64,000 nucleotides of DNA from Ulota crispa (Eukaryota; Streptophyta; Bryopsida; Orthotrichales; Orthotrichaceae): the NCBI GenBank assembly GCA_963920765.1, contig OY987247.1, positions 11,256,471 through 11,320,470 on the forward strand, given 5' to 3'. Below, piece by piece: positions 1 to 11,394 of this stretch. The position numbers and the translations under genes were made by a program. The notes below the pieces were generated by a model that was not told where the DNA came from, did no database searches, and worked only from the letters and a program-made list of their open reading frames with translations. How positions within the stretch are numbered: the first letter of the stretch is position 1; each line of letters starts with the position of its first letter.

Positions 1-1444
1 CTTTATATATAAAATTTTGTTGAATTAGTGAAGTTGTGTCCAAAAGTGTCCAGATCAATAGAAAACTATTAATTTTTTTGTTATTATGGTCATGTTTTTA
101 CTTGACTTTAAAGGCTGCTAATTTTAAATCTTACCAAAAGGTGAAAAGTAAAGAAAATAAAACCAATCAATGTACACTCAAACTTCTAAAAGATTCTTTT
201 TTTTAGAAAACTTCTTTTATTTTTTAAAACTTCAAAAAAATTTAATGAGGTCCAAAAAGATTTTAGAAAGATTTCAAAAAAAAACCTAAACTATTGTGAT
301 AGTTTTTTTGAAAGTATTTTGATGATTTACAAAAAGATTCCTAAAGGACTGTAATTCCGTCTAAGAGATTCTATTTCTATAAGTATTTTGAAGTACTTTA
401 ACAAATTTCATAAAGATTTTAAAAAGACTCTCAAAGATTTCAAAAAGGTTCTTGAAAATTCTCAAAGATTTTCAAAGATTTTTTGAATTTCAAAAAAGAT
501 TCTCAAAAGATTTCCAAAGATTCTCAAAGATTTTAAGTGATTCTCAAAGATTTCCAAAGATTCTTGAAGATTCCAAAGAGATTTTCAAAGATTCTCAATG
601 ATTCTCAATTATTCTCAAACATTCTCGAAGAGTCCAAAAAAATTTGAAAAGATTTCCAAATATTCCAAAAGATTCTCAAAGATTCCTAAAAGATTCTCAA
701 AGATTCTCAATTGTTCTCAAACATTCTCAAAGATTCCAAAAAAACTTGAAAAGATTTCCAAAAATTCCAAAAGATTCTCAAAGATTCTCAAAGATTCTCA
801 AAGATTCTCAAAGATTCTCAATTGTTCTCAAAGATTCTCAAAGATTCTCAATTGTTCTCAAACATTCTCAAAGATTCCAAAAAAACTTGAAAAGATTTCA
901 AAAGATTCCAAAAGATTCTCAAAGATTCCAAAAAGATTCTCAAAGATTCTTAAAGATTCTCAATTGTTCTCAAACACTCTCAAAGATTCCAAAAAAACTT
1001 GAAAAGATTCCCAAAGATTTCAAAAGATTCTCAAAGATTCTTGAAAGATTCTCAAACATTCTCAATTGTTCTCAAACATTCTCAAAGATTCCAAAAAAAC
1101 TTAAAAAGATTCCAAAAGATTTCCAAAGATTCATGAAAATTCCTGAAAGATTCTCAAAGATTCTAAAATCTCAAAAAGATTCTTAAATATTCTTAAAAAT
1201 CCCGAAAAGATTCTCAATGATTCCCAAAAGATTCTTGAAAATTCTTAAAGATTCACAAAAAATTCCCAAAAGATCTTCAAAAGATTCCAAAATTTGTGTT
1301 GATTTACATAATGGTGTCCAAATCAACAGAACGTATTTAGTTTTTTACAGAATTCTATTAAATTAGTCAATTAGCGTGGGCAAGTGCCCAAATCAACAAG
1401 AAACTGTTGGTTTTCTATTGTTTGGAAGGAGTTTTCTACTAATG
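1..1444 (+). mobile_element. CACTA-like non-autonomous element, copy C (5' part outside window)
   Basis: This is the array-bearing end of a CACTA-like element. It ends at CTACTAATG, a one-base variant of the CTACTAGTG terminus seen in its relatives. Positions 1-1444 are the reverse complement of 2819-4111 (copy D), apart from array length. I found no difference from D over the first 425 bases or so; the last 155 bases differ by about 6 percent. No transposase is visible. The other end lies before the window. The orientation given here puts the 10-bp array on the right. Confidence 0.8.
420..1290 (+). repeat. 10-bp tandem array (CAAAGATTCT) in copy C
   Basis: The array repeats CAAAGATTCT with variants such as CAAAGATTCC. 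A higher-order pattern of roughly 100-150 bp recurs, marked by CAATTGTTCTCAAACATTCT followed by AAAAAAACTTGAAAAG. The unit contains no stop in several frames, so long false reading frames appear on it. It lies beside the element end, where CACTA elements usually carry short transposase-binding repeats, so it is probably an expanded subterminal repeat. Confidence 0.85.
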
Positions 1445-1810
1445 TAGCTTGCTTTGTCAAATACTGGAGGGCTCCTAGAGGGCTAAATTTTTCTAATGTA
1501 GAAAGATTGTTTTGCCTAATTTCACACAAAGAGAAATAGATGCCAAGAGTAACACAATTTTTACTTTTTATTTCCCAAAGCAATATTGAATTGTTGATGA
1601 ATATTCAAAGTTTTATACAGTAGATACCTATTTGTGACTGATAAGTCTCCCAAAATCCATCCCTTGCAACTAGTAAAAAGATGGGGTGAAATCAAAGAGT
1701 ATGATTGGCTCTTGCAATAGAATACACATTTTCTATTGTTCACTCAATGGCTAAAAGTGGTTCATCAAGAACTACTTCATATCCATTTTTGAGCTTATTA
1801 TATGGGCTCT
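1445..1810. other. Spacer between inverted elements, with one MITE end
   Basis: No gene is seen. Around 1466-1498 the text resembles, in reverse complement, the terminus of the GGAAAAATTTGAGCCCTC MITE found at 62874. It is probably the remaining end of such a MITE. Confidence 0.4.
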
Positions 1811-2721
1811 TTAACCCCTAAAATTCTTTTGTGTTTAGAGGCCCAAAAATGCTTCAATATACGAGTTCCCAAAGCAAGGTCAAAATCTTCAATGAAACTT
1901 ACTCTTTAACATACCCAACCATAGGATCTTTTGGTTCACTTGCACAAGTACATTGTCCCAAAATTTCAGAATGAATATCCCCACCAATTGCAAGATCAAT
2001 GTGCCTAAACTTCAAAATGTAGGCTTTTTATAACCCTTCGAGAAGGTGAAGTCTGTTTTCAAACTTTTTAGAGAAAAACATGTATGTTGTATTTCTTGTG
2101 CAATTTTGGCAATATGTTGGAAAATGGATCAAAAGCATATATAAAAAAGTTAACCAAAAAAATTTGGATTAATTTTTACAAAAGTTGTAAAGTGAAAGGT
2201 ATTGATGAATGAAAGATATAACAGATATGCTAATAAGTTTTGGAAGAATTTGAAAATTGTTGATCCCAATGGTGAGAATGCTCTAACAAACAATCAATAA
2301 CTTTCATTTTCATTTGAAAATTTTCAAAATTGAGAGTAAAAGATAACTTCATGTGTTTTTTCTACACTCTTTCTACCTTCATTGCCAGCAAAAGAAAACT
2401 TCTTTTAACTCTTACCTTGTTATTTGGAATTGAGTGATTCAAATTTTTTTGAGTAGGTATCAATCCATGCAATTCTGTAAAAATAAAAGTAAAAAAATTA
2501 GAATATATTTTTTGCTACCCAGTTTGACATTGAATTTGAAAAAACCTTCTAGCTTTTGCATTACTTATTGGAATGACATGAAATAAAGCTTCATATGGAG
2601 AGTATGATGAGTAGCATCCATCCTAAAAATTTCATGAAAACTCTCCAAATTATGAAGTCAATAGAGCCTGCCCAAATTCTCATGAAACCCAAAGTGGGCT
2701 CCTTGGTCCTTTAGAGGTTAA
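1811..2721. mobile_element. TTAA-flanked TIR element, copy 1 (piggyBac-like ends)
   Basis: The left end reads TTAACCCCTAAAA and the right end CCTTTAGAGGTTAA. The two ends are inverted repeats starting with CCCC inside a TTAA on each side. The interior, for example CCCAATGGTGAGA near 2267, resembles that of the copy at 44134-45103. No transposase frame is visible, so it is non-autonomous. TTAA target sites with C-rich ends are typical of piggyBac, but Kolobok also uses TTAA. Confidence 0.65.
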
Positions 2722-2975
2722 GTGAGAGGGTTGCAATTCAAGCACACTACTTTAGGGCTGCTTTACATTAGAAGTTGAGGCTATAAAAACTTGGGGCCAT
2801 TTTGACTTTTGACTTATACACTAGTAGAAAACTCCTTCCAAAACAACAAAAAACCAACAGTTTCTTGTTAATTTGGGCACTTGCCCATGCTAATTGACTA
2901 ATTTAACAGAATTCTGTAAAAAACTAAATACGTTCTGTTGATTTGGATACCATTATCTAAATCAACAGAAATTTT

Positions 2976-3690
2976 GGAATCTTTTGAAGATCTTTTGGGA
3001 ATTTTTGTGAATCTTTAAGAATCTTCAAGAATCTTTTGGGAATCATTGAGAATCTTTTCATGATTTTTAAGAATATTTAAAAATCTTTTTGAGATTTTAG
3101 AATCTTTGAGAATCTTTTAGGAATCCTCATGAATCTTTGGAAATCTTTTGAAATCTTTTCAAGTTTTTTTGGAATCTTACAAAAACTTTGAGAATCTTTG
3201 AGAATCTTTGAGAATCTTTTAGGAATCTTTGAGAATCTTTTGGAATCTTTTGAAATCTTTTCAAGTTTTTTTGGAATCTTTGAGAATGTTTGAGAACAAT
3301 TGAGAATCTTTGAGAATCTTCAAAAATCTTTGAGAATCTTTGAGAATCTTTTTAGAATCTTTGAGAATCTTTTGGAATCTTTGGGAATCTTTTCAATTTT
3401 TTTGGAATCTTTGAGAATGTTTGAGAACAATTGAGAATCTTTCAGAATCTTTTAGGAATCTTTAAGAATCTTTTGGAATCTTTTGGAATCTTCTCAAGTT
3501 TTTTTGGAATCTTTGAGAATGTTTGAGAACAATTGGGAATCTTTGAAAATCTTTGGGAATCTTTTGAGAATCTTTGGAAATCTTTTGAGAATCTTTGGGA
3601 ATCTTTTGAGAATCGTTTTTGAAATTCAAAAAATCTTTGAAAATCTCTAAGAATTTTCAAGAACCTTTTTGGAATCTTTGAGAATCTTTT
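2976..3690 (-). repeat. 10-bp tandem array (AGAATCTTTG) in copy D
   Basis: Reverse-complement form of the CAAAGATTCT array of copy C, with the same higher-order block marked by AGAATGTTTGAGAACAATTG. It is shorter than in C and differs from it in unit order. Confidence 0.85.
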
Positions 3691-4552
3691 TAAAATCTTT
3701 ATGAAATTTGTTAAAGTACTTCAAAATACTTATAGAAATAGAATCTCTTAGACGGAATTACAGTCCTTTAGGAATCTTTTTGTAAATCATCAAAATACTT
3801 TCAAAAAAACTATCACAATAGTTTAGGTTTTTTTTTGAAATCTTTCTAAAATCTTTTTGGACCTCATTAAATTTTTTTGAAGTTTTAAAAAATAAAAGAA
3901 GTTTTCTAAAAAAAAGAATCTTTTAGAAGTTTGAGTGTACATTGATTGGTTTTATTTTCTTTACTTTTCACCTTTTGGTAAGATTTAAAATTAGCAGCCT
4001 TTAAAGTCAAGTAAAAACATGACCATAATAACAAAAAAATTAATAGTTTTCTATTGATCTGGACACTTTTGGACACAACTTCACTAATTCAACAAAATTT
4101 TATATATAAAGTACAACATTTTGTTGTTTTAAATACCAAAATTTCTTTACAAACAAATATAAATGATGCTCCTCAATTCTTTGAAGAAATCATAAATGTC
4201 CCTTAAGGATTAAAAGTACCAAAAAGATCTTTGTGTTACATGATAACCAAGTGTATAGTTTAATGCAAATTCTTACAAGAAACCAAAGGTGATTTTTACA
4301 TTTCAAATAACACAAGGATATATTTAACATTTCAAAATAGAAGCGTTATTTTATTAATTTTCCAAAATAATAGGAGTATAATTGATATTCCTACAAAAAA
4401 TTAGGACTATTTTTTATGTTTTACATATTTTTGGCGTAAACTTGATATTTTGAAAGACTTAAAGGGTGTTTTTAGTAATTTTCCTTCTATTACTAACCAA
4501 ATGAGTTAAAAAAAAACAATCTTATAAAATATTTTTATAAGCTTTAAAAGAT

Positions 4553-4963
4553 GGGAATTGATATGTATACCACACCCTTCCAATTACTATACCACACCAT
4601 GAGGTAAAATTTTAGATTTCTACCATCAAAAAGCTGAATTTGAGAATTTTGAATTCAAATTTGGACTTAGAGACCATGGTATTGTCTAGAACCATAAAAA
4701 AAGTTGCAATTCAACAACTCCCAATGAAAAAGTTTAGTTAGAGAGAAAATTGTTAATTTTACTTTTGTTTGTAAAAAAGATAAGCTTTTCATTGGATGTT
4801 GTTGAATTGCAACTTTTTTTATGGTCCTAGACAATACCATGGTCTCCAAGTCCAAATTTGAATTCAAAATTCTCAAACTCAAATTTTTGATGGTAGAAAT
4901 CTAAAATTTACTCCAAGGGTGTGGTACAATAGTTCAAAGGGTGTGGTTCACATATTAATGCCC
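4553..4963. mobile_element. Foldback MITE nested in copy D
   Basis: Both halves are long inverted repeats. GGGAATTGATATGTATACC at the left pairs with CACATATTAATGCCC at the right, and the arms continue through ACCATGGTATTGTCTAG and its complement. The same foldback sits at the same place in copies A (21283-21693) and B (26042-26453), so it inserted before those copies separated. A relative is nested in an unrelated CACTA element at 53339-53758. Confidence 0.8.
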
Positions 4964-5930
4964 TTAGAGAATATCCAAAACTATTCAAAAGTTAATAGAA
5001 TTTTGATTTTATAATTGCAAGGATTTAATTTTGTAACTTTTCACGACATCATGTTATTTGAAGCTATCAAACTATGGAGGCTATTTTAACAAAATAAGGT
5101 TCTTTTTACAAAAAAGCTAACACTAAATAATAATTATTAATGAATCCAACCTTTGCTTGCAACAATCTTTATGAGATTTGTGAATTCCAAAAAAAATTTA
5201 TAAACAAAATCAAAAGGATGGAAATAAACAATTTATTTAAAATTTCTAAACACATTCTTTAATTTTAGCTCATAACTTTTGATAAAAAGATTGAAATCCA
5301 AAAAAAATTGTTGGAGGTGAAAGAAAAACACATTTACCAACTTTTTTTAGTTCTAAGTTTTTTGAAAAAAAGTTCTTTAATGGGCGGAAATAGCTTCCAA
5401 AGTCTACTGGATTACTAAAGATATGAACATTTAATGTACAAATAGAATCAAGATACCAATGTGTGCATGTGCATTTGCACATTCTCTAATGGTTTTGAGA
5501 ATGTGTTAAGGTTGTGGAGTGTGAGAGGAGAGGTGGAGGGTTCAAACCCCGCTGTCAGCAGCTGCTCGGGAGTTCGAGCAGCTGCCCAAAAAGTTTGGGC
5601 AGCTGCCCATCCCCCTAAAAAGTTCACATTTTTGTAAAATAATAACAAATTCTTTGAAAAAAAAATTTAAAAATGAAAAGAAATAGAACTGAACAACATA
5701 AAATATGTAGTAGAATTCAACAACAAATTATCAGAAAATTGTAAGTAATCAACAGAAAATCAATAGAAACGTACCCAAATCAACTTGACCAAATTCACAG
5801 AAAAAATCAACAGTTTTTGGTTGAAATTTTGTTGATTTTGTGCTGAATTTTCTACTAGTGATAGTTCAGCCCAAACAGCTCCAAGGCTAGCACTAACTAT
5901 TCATTATAATATTACTATATCACTACAAGA

Positions 5931-6159
5931 AAAATGGCCATTTTTGATTAAGGATTTTGATTATCAAAACAAAATAACAACTAAGACTATTCGACTAGTC
6001 TAATATCAATCAAGTGGTTTAATTTATGACTACTTGTAGTCATAAATTGAATTATTTATGACTACATGTGGTCATATTGACTAGTCCATTAGTTTGAATT
6101 GTGTTAATTGTTTTTGAAGTCAAAATTCTTAATAAAAAATGGCCCTTTTTCCTTTAGTG
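5931..6159. mobile_element. CACTA-type hairpin MITE with TAT duplication
   Basis: It starts CACTACAAGAAAAATGGCC and ends with the near complement GGCCCTTTTTCCTTTAGTG. The arms are imperfect inverted repeats around a central palindrome with GACTACTTGTAGTC. It is flanked by TAT on both sides (5928-5930 and 6160-6162). It is non-coding and could form a long hairpin RNA. Confidence 0.85.
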
Positions 6160-6165
6160 TATAAT

Positions 6166-6232
6166 GGGGCCATTTCTCCCATATCTAATGGCGTTGGGGC
6201 CATTTCTCCCAAATTTTTGGCGTTGGAGCCAT
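6166..6232 (+). repeat. Short tandem repeat, about 30 bp period
   Basis: Two near copies of GGGGCCATTTCTCCCA plus about 14 bases (6166, 6196) and a partial third (6225). Confidence 0.7.
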
Positions 6233-6850
6233 TTAGTTGAGGCCATATATTGAAACCTTGGAAACATGGATTTATCAGTTTTTTTTGTCATTTGATCCTT
6301 ATGGGCAAACTATGCACAAAGTGTTAGTGGATCTTCTATTTTTCATGGCTACATGACATGTTTTGGCCATTGTTGCAAGTTTGCAACAATTTGCTTCACA
6401 ACAACATGTTTGTGCCATGACAGTGATGTTTGGAGTCATGATGGGAGACATTGGAGCTTCAAGGAGGACACAAAGTACTTGGATGATTAATCCAAGGACA
6501 TGATTTTTGGAAAATATGATATTGAAGAGCTATACGGAAAATTCATTTCAAGCAACATACAAGGTTGCTTCCAATTTTATTTTATTTTTATGTGGTATAT
6601 TAGTTCTTTCTTTGACTCGTTCAAATACTTATATGAAACTAGCCATTTCTCTTCAAACTTGAGTTGTATTATTTTTAAGTAGGCTTTCTAAATTTATGAA
6701 GGGGTTGCAGTAAAATTTACAGAATTTATGAGAGTATTGCATTTATTACATTGTTATAGAATTTTTCATAGTAATTACAAAACACTTAAACCCGTTAGTA
6801 ATTAGAAAAATAAAATGTATTTATTTTGAAACAAATTTCAAATTAATTTG
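6233..6850 (+). other. No clear gene; possible 5' part of Harbinger-like element
   Basis: No protein domain is recognised here. Position directly upstream of the transposase remnant suggests it is the decayed 5' part of that element, but I see no motif to prove it. Confidence 0.3.
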
Positions 6851-6854
6851 AGGC

Positions 6855-7910
6855 ATGAAAAGGCATACTTTATATTGTTGGAGCTGTAGATGGAAGTCAT
6901 ATTTTTATTTTAGGTCTTTTTATAGTTACAACATCATATTATCATTATAAGAAACTCTTGTTTTTTATGACAGATTTTTTTGGACATCTACATGTTTTTA
7001 TGTTAACCTTGACATCAAACATAACATTAAGATGTCAGCTTTAACATAAATTGTAACATAAATTGTAACATAATTCAAGTGGACGTCCAAAAAAATCTGT
7101 TATAAAAAACATAGGTTTTTTACAATATATTGTAAAACATATTTTTATTATTTTACTTCAAAATGTAATGAATAATAAGTGTAGGTTTTGAGATTACAAT
7201 TTTGAATATGCTGGACAATGTCATGATTGATCATTATTTCAAAACTTAGATATTGAAAACAGAGTCATGAAAAGGGAATTATTACCTTATAAGCTTATTG
7301 ATGATGCCGCTCATCTAATGAAATAGTGATTCTATTCCCCATTCAAAGGTGAAAAAAATAATTATCAAGGGCAAAGGTTAATTGGAATTATATACAGTCT
7401 ACGATTAATAAAAAAACTCATGGTGGCGACCTATCTGTATAGTCGTTTGTGACAAAGATGAAAGGATATTCTCAGTGAACCTTATTAGATAGCTTTTAAT
7501 TTGTATTTTAAATTGAATACAAAGGGGTGGGGCGGGAGACAAAAAGACAATTGAAATGAACCTCTTTGAATAATTTTTAAAACTTAAATTTGACATGTAA
7601 AACTAGAAGAGGTATAGATTGACATAAAAAGACACATTTAATTAATGAGCCCCATTGGATAATTCTTGAGCTAAATTTGAAATTCAAATTCAAACAATAA
7701 GGAGGTAAATGAAAAGGCATGTTAAAATTTCACCATTATTCATTTACCTTGGTAAATGGGTTTACAAGACTTGTCTTCTACTAGAATGATTGTAAAAGAG
7801 CATTTGGTATTTTGAAAGGGCAACAGAGGATAATACTAAAAAGAATAGATATACCTCTAAAGGTAGTTGCAAGAATGACTTGCCAGTTTTGTCTCAAACA
7901 CTTGTAAGAC
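6855..7910 (+). pseudogene. Decayed PIF/Harbinger-type transposase
   Basis: Translated pieces in changing frames follow the order of a Harbinger (DDE_Tnp_4) transposase. IVGAVDGSHI near 6876 matches the first-Asp block. FQNLDIENRVMKRELLPYK near 7243 is followed by LIDDAAHLMK and FYSPFKGEKN, which correspond to the GDAAYP and F-K-G blocks. RAFGILKGQQRIILKR near 7794 corresponds to the final ERAFG-LK block with the catalytic Glu region. The frame is broken by several stops and shifts. Two insertions interrupt it: a foldback MITE (6944-7134) and about 350 bp of unrelated sequence (about 7408-7762). The conserved G-D of the second block reads D-D, and the E of ERAFG reads K, so it is inactive. 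Family assignment is from memory of the consensus. Confidence 0.7.
6944..7134. mobile_element. Foldback MITE inside the Harbinger remnant
   Basis: The left arm with TTTTTTATGACAGATTTTTT pairs with the right arm AAAAAATCTGTTATAAAAAA. The arms are about 50 bases. It splits the transposase remnant between its first and second blocks. Exact ends are uncertain by several bases. Confidence 0.7.
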
Positions 7911-8200
7911 TGGTAGTACTATGTAGTACTATGAGCTTTTGAAATAATTTTTTTTTAAATAAAATAAAATATGGACAATGTGTAAAGCATTTAAAATAGC
8001 ATACTTGTGAAAATTCAAATCTAGCAAAATTTTATTCTAAGAGTTATGCACAAAAATAGAGGGACAAAATTTACCAATAAAAAGCCAATTTCTTTCTTGC
8101 TTTTTAGAAAATAGTAAAATAGTTCAAAGAAATAAAAATAAAAAATGGGCATTTGAGAGCCCATTAAACACATTCACATGGTACATCTGCTTTGTTGAGG
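7911..8200 (+). other. AT-rich, nothing recognised
   Basis: No gene, RNA or clear repeat is seen. It is probably the 3' part of the Harbinger-like remnant. Confidence 0.3.
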
Positions 8201-8600
8201 AATTTCTTTGTATTTTGCCAATGAAGGGAGATAGGATGCCCACTTTGAGATAATGTAAATGCCATGGAATTTACAATTTTGCAAAACCCTTCTATAAATG
8301 CATGTAAGCATGATTCATAAACAACACCCTTGATTTATAGCCCTAGAAAAGCTTTTTCAAACCCAAAATAGTACTAAAAACCCCCAAAATGGCCAAAGTA
8401 GACACCTATATTGGGGCTACTTAAAAATAGCAAAATGATTTTAAAAATCTCCAAAAAAAATCACTAAATGTCAATAACTTGCATGTTCACGTTACCCTAA
8501 AAGACAAGTCAATATGACTTCTTTTGCAAAAGTTACAAGCAAAAAACAAGTCGCAACATGTGAGGGGGACACAATGTAGTACAGGTCATTCTTGCAATCA
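8200..8600 (+). repeat. Dispersed repeat, partner at 47600-48030
   Basis: Text such as GGATGCCCACTTTGAG, AGTACTAAAAACCC, AATAGC/ATGGCCAAGGTAGAC-like stretches and GTCAATAACTT occurs in the same order here and at 47600-48030. Both are diverged copies of one sequence. Nature unknown; it lies 3' of a transposase remnant here. Confidence 0.6.
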
Positions 8601-10542
8601 CCCTTGAGACATATTAATGTGTTACTTTTTAATTTGGTAAAAGTACCATTTTGTACCTCACTTGAATTTGAAAATGCTTCCTGAACTTGAATTCAGGAGA
8701 TCACTTGAATCCTAGTTTATGAATTTTGTCCAAAATTTCAAAAGTTAATTAATTTTTTGTCCTAAAAGAGCAAATTTGTGGATGATATGGATGATATATA
8801 TCTCATTTCATTGGAAAACAATTAACGGATTCCCAATCCAATGAATATGGCACTCTCTGGAAAAAAAAGCCAAAAGTCTCACTTTGTACGTTTTTTACCA
8901 AATTAACAAATAACGCGTTTATTCCTAAGTTTGCTGAGTGATTGTGTTTGCCTTCATGATGTATACAGTATTCATAAAAACAAATTTGATGATGCATGGG
9001 CAAAAGAAGGAAATTTACTTATTGGAAAATGAAAGCATGAGGAAAATTGGGCAACTTGAACACCAACTCACCAAGACATTTTTAAAGCAACAATATATGC
9101 AATAAAAAATGCGTCATTGTTTAAAATTGGTTGAAAGTGCAATTTTGGTTGAAGATTGAAAAAAAAGTCATTGCAAGTCAGGACATGAATGACAAAAGAG
9201 AAGATAGTAAAAATATTGATTTTATTGATACAAAGAAAGAAAAAAACATAAGAGCAAAAACCATTCTAGTAGAAGCTACAAATGCCCATGACTTGCTAGT
9301 CAACACATTTTGGGATGCAAAATTGCAAATTAAAAGCAGAGAGATATTTCCTCATGTAGAAAGTGACTCTAAAGAAGAATAAGCTAAAAACTATAGCTTA
9401 TCGAAGAGCATGTTCAGTTACCTGTCTATTTTTTTTAATAGCATATTTATGTTTTCAAAAGAATCTAACCATGATAAAATTGTTTCCAACCATTTGATTG
9501 AACAATTTTTAAGTTAGCTTTTGCCAAGTTTAATGGATGAAGTGGTATTATCTTTTGATGATTGATCTTTCTCCATGTTGTTGTTGATTTATGGTTCTTT
9601 GATGGTGTCATATGCTGCATTAGAGCCATTGACAGGTGATGGAACATGTTTCATCACCAATTTTGATATAATGCCATTGTTAATAAACAACATCAATAAA
9701 TTTGTATTCATTTTAATGAGATCCTAAAACGCTAATTTCCATTTTGTTCAATCAATATTGTTTGTACAATATGTTGAATTTTTTCTTGCATGCCTCAGCA
9801 CATCAGTTTAATTCACAAATAATTGCAATCATTTGGGCATGTAACTTGCTCCAAACATTCACACCTGTAAAATAAAAGCTAAAATGTAGAATATAAGAAA
9901 ATTGATGCAATTTGTATGTAAATCAAATATAATATCTCCTATGGTCACTAGCCCAAATGCATGGAGTGGTTGGAGGGCATATGCCTTTTAGAGCCTCCAC
10001 CTCACGTTCATGAGCACTAGTAGACAATTACGTTCCGTTTTATGTTAAACGCAAGCATTTCTTTGTTCAGGGTCCATTTCATCAATATTTTTTGGTAGTA
10101 GCCTTGAATTTGTGTTATCGCAATTGTTAATGCAAACTCCACGTGCTATAAGTACGCTGTAAATTCACTTGCCGTAGTTTTGTTTATGATGTTGTTGATT
10201 GCAACGTACAGCATGTTTTCAAATATCAGCCTAAAATAACATGCCACGTAATATCCTGAAATTGACGTTTTTGCCAATGGGTGAATGCATGGTTGAATGG
10301 CTCAAAACTGTGTCACACTACAAAAAATTACATATATTCAATTTTCAAATGTCAAAAGGTACATTGGAAATTCTCAAATAAGAAAAAAAGTCCATTGTAG
10401 AGACTTAAACCTCATTGTAACTACAATAATGTTGTTTAGTTTTTTTTGGCATTTTATGAAGGTGTGGAGGACTTTTGAAAAAACATAAATGCGACAATTC
10501 TATTGTCAGCAAGTTTTTCAAGGACTTTTTAAAGATGGTTTG
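8601..10542. other. No supported gene
   Basis: Short frames only, for example 9131-9382 (83 codons, lysine- and acid-rich) and 9465-9647 on the minus strand, neither of which I recognise. An isolated CACTAGTAGACAATTACG at 10014 looks like a CACTA end, but no partner end is visible. Confidence 0.4.
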
Positions 10543-10802
10543 AATCCCATATTTATTAAAATGAGAGTTTATCACTGTAGTGAGAGGTAATTTAAAGGAA
10601 ATTTGACAAAAAAATTAATTGCAATTTAGCTCAATTTGAGTTGAATTGCAATATAAAACTTTCAAAAATAACCTAAAATTGAAAGGTTTTATGTCAATTC
10701 AGTTGAAAACTCTAATTTTAATGAAATTCATAGATTTAGGTCAAGATCAACATGGTTATTTTGAGAGGTGCCCAATCTTCCATTTTAATGAATATGGTGT
10801 TT
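10543..10802. mobile_element. AACACCATAT-family MITE (degenerate)
   Basis: The left end AATCCCATATTTATTAAAATG pairs with the right end CATTTTAATGAATATGGTGT. The interior carries AGGTTTTATGTCAATTCAG, as in the copies at 16271-16527 and 51111-57537. Flanks TTTG and TTTA match at three of four positions. Confidence 0.7.
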
Positions 10803-10858
10803 TTAGTTACCTTAAAGAATACAAAGAACTATGAATCTATCTAGTGGGTGTTTGGGTA

Positions 10859-10988
10859 TACTACAAGGAAAGTAACAGTCAAATCTACAAAAAGTTGATA
10901 AAGATTGTGACCTAATCTACAATATATTTTAGATTACGTCACAATCTTTGTCAACTTTTTTTGAATTGACCATAAGTTACTTGTAGTG
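10859..10988. mobile_element. CACTA-type hairpin MITE with GTA duplication
   Basis: The ends are TACTACAAGGAAAGTAAC and GTTACTTGTAGTG, and the arms meet around GATTGTGACCTAATCTA and its complement. GTA flanks both sides (10856-10858 and 10989-10991). It is the same family as 58976-59116. Confidence 0.8.
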
Positions 10989-11394
10989 GTAAAATTTAAA
11001 AAAATTACAATCTTGTTTCATAGATTCATATTGAATGTTTGCAAATAAAATTTAAATGCTTTTTTAACCTTTGATTTTACAAGTTCCTTTTTTCCTTTGT
11101 CCTTTTCTTTTTTTCCAATTTTTTTCCAAGTTGAGTATTTTTCTAAGTTCTAGGACCGCTTCTAGCGGCAAAGACTTTTTGAATAATATTGAAAGATTTA
11201 AGTCTAAGCCCTAATGGTTAATGCATGGCTTGAAAGCTGTAGCAAATAATTTAATTTTAGTAAAGAACAAATTTGGAAACATTGGCCTGTTAACTGAGGT
11301 GATAAGTCCATTGAAGCCATGAAGAGGTCACTTAGCCGCCCAGACACTTGATACGATTATAAATTAACACTTGAATCAAAATCCTTAAACCCAC

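Larger units (their letters stand above)
2819..5860 (-). mobile_element. CACTA-like non-autonomous element, copy D (complete)
   Basis: It begins with CACTAGTAGAAAACTCC and ends with GGAATT-type sequence closing in TTTTCTACTAGTG, so the terminal inverted repeat is CACTAGTAGAAAA. The flanking triplets are ATA (2816-2818) and ATA (5861-5863), a perfect 3-bp target-site duplication as expected for the CACTA/EnSpm superfamily. The left third is a 10-bp repeat array, a foldback element is nested at 4553-4963, and the right end carries CAGCTGCC palindromes. No transposase is present. It is the reverse-orientation partner of copy C. Confidence 0.9.

Noticed and set aside
598-1186. Long open frames of 134-180 codons with repeated FSKI/KDSQR motifs (also 3442-3660, 19746-20174, 27562-28002)
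   Set aside because: They lie wholly on the 10-bp repeat, whose unit lacks stops. Similar frames appear on both array orientations and change with array length.
10014-10320. CACTAGTAGACAATTACG as the left end of another CACTA MITE
   Set aside because: No matching CTACTAGTG end is found within a reasonable distance. Left as an isolated terminus.
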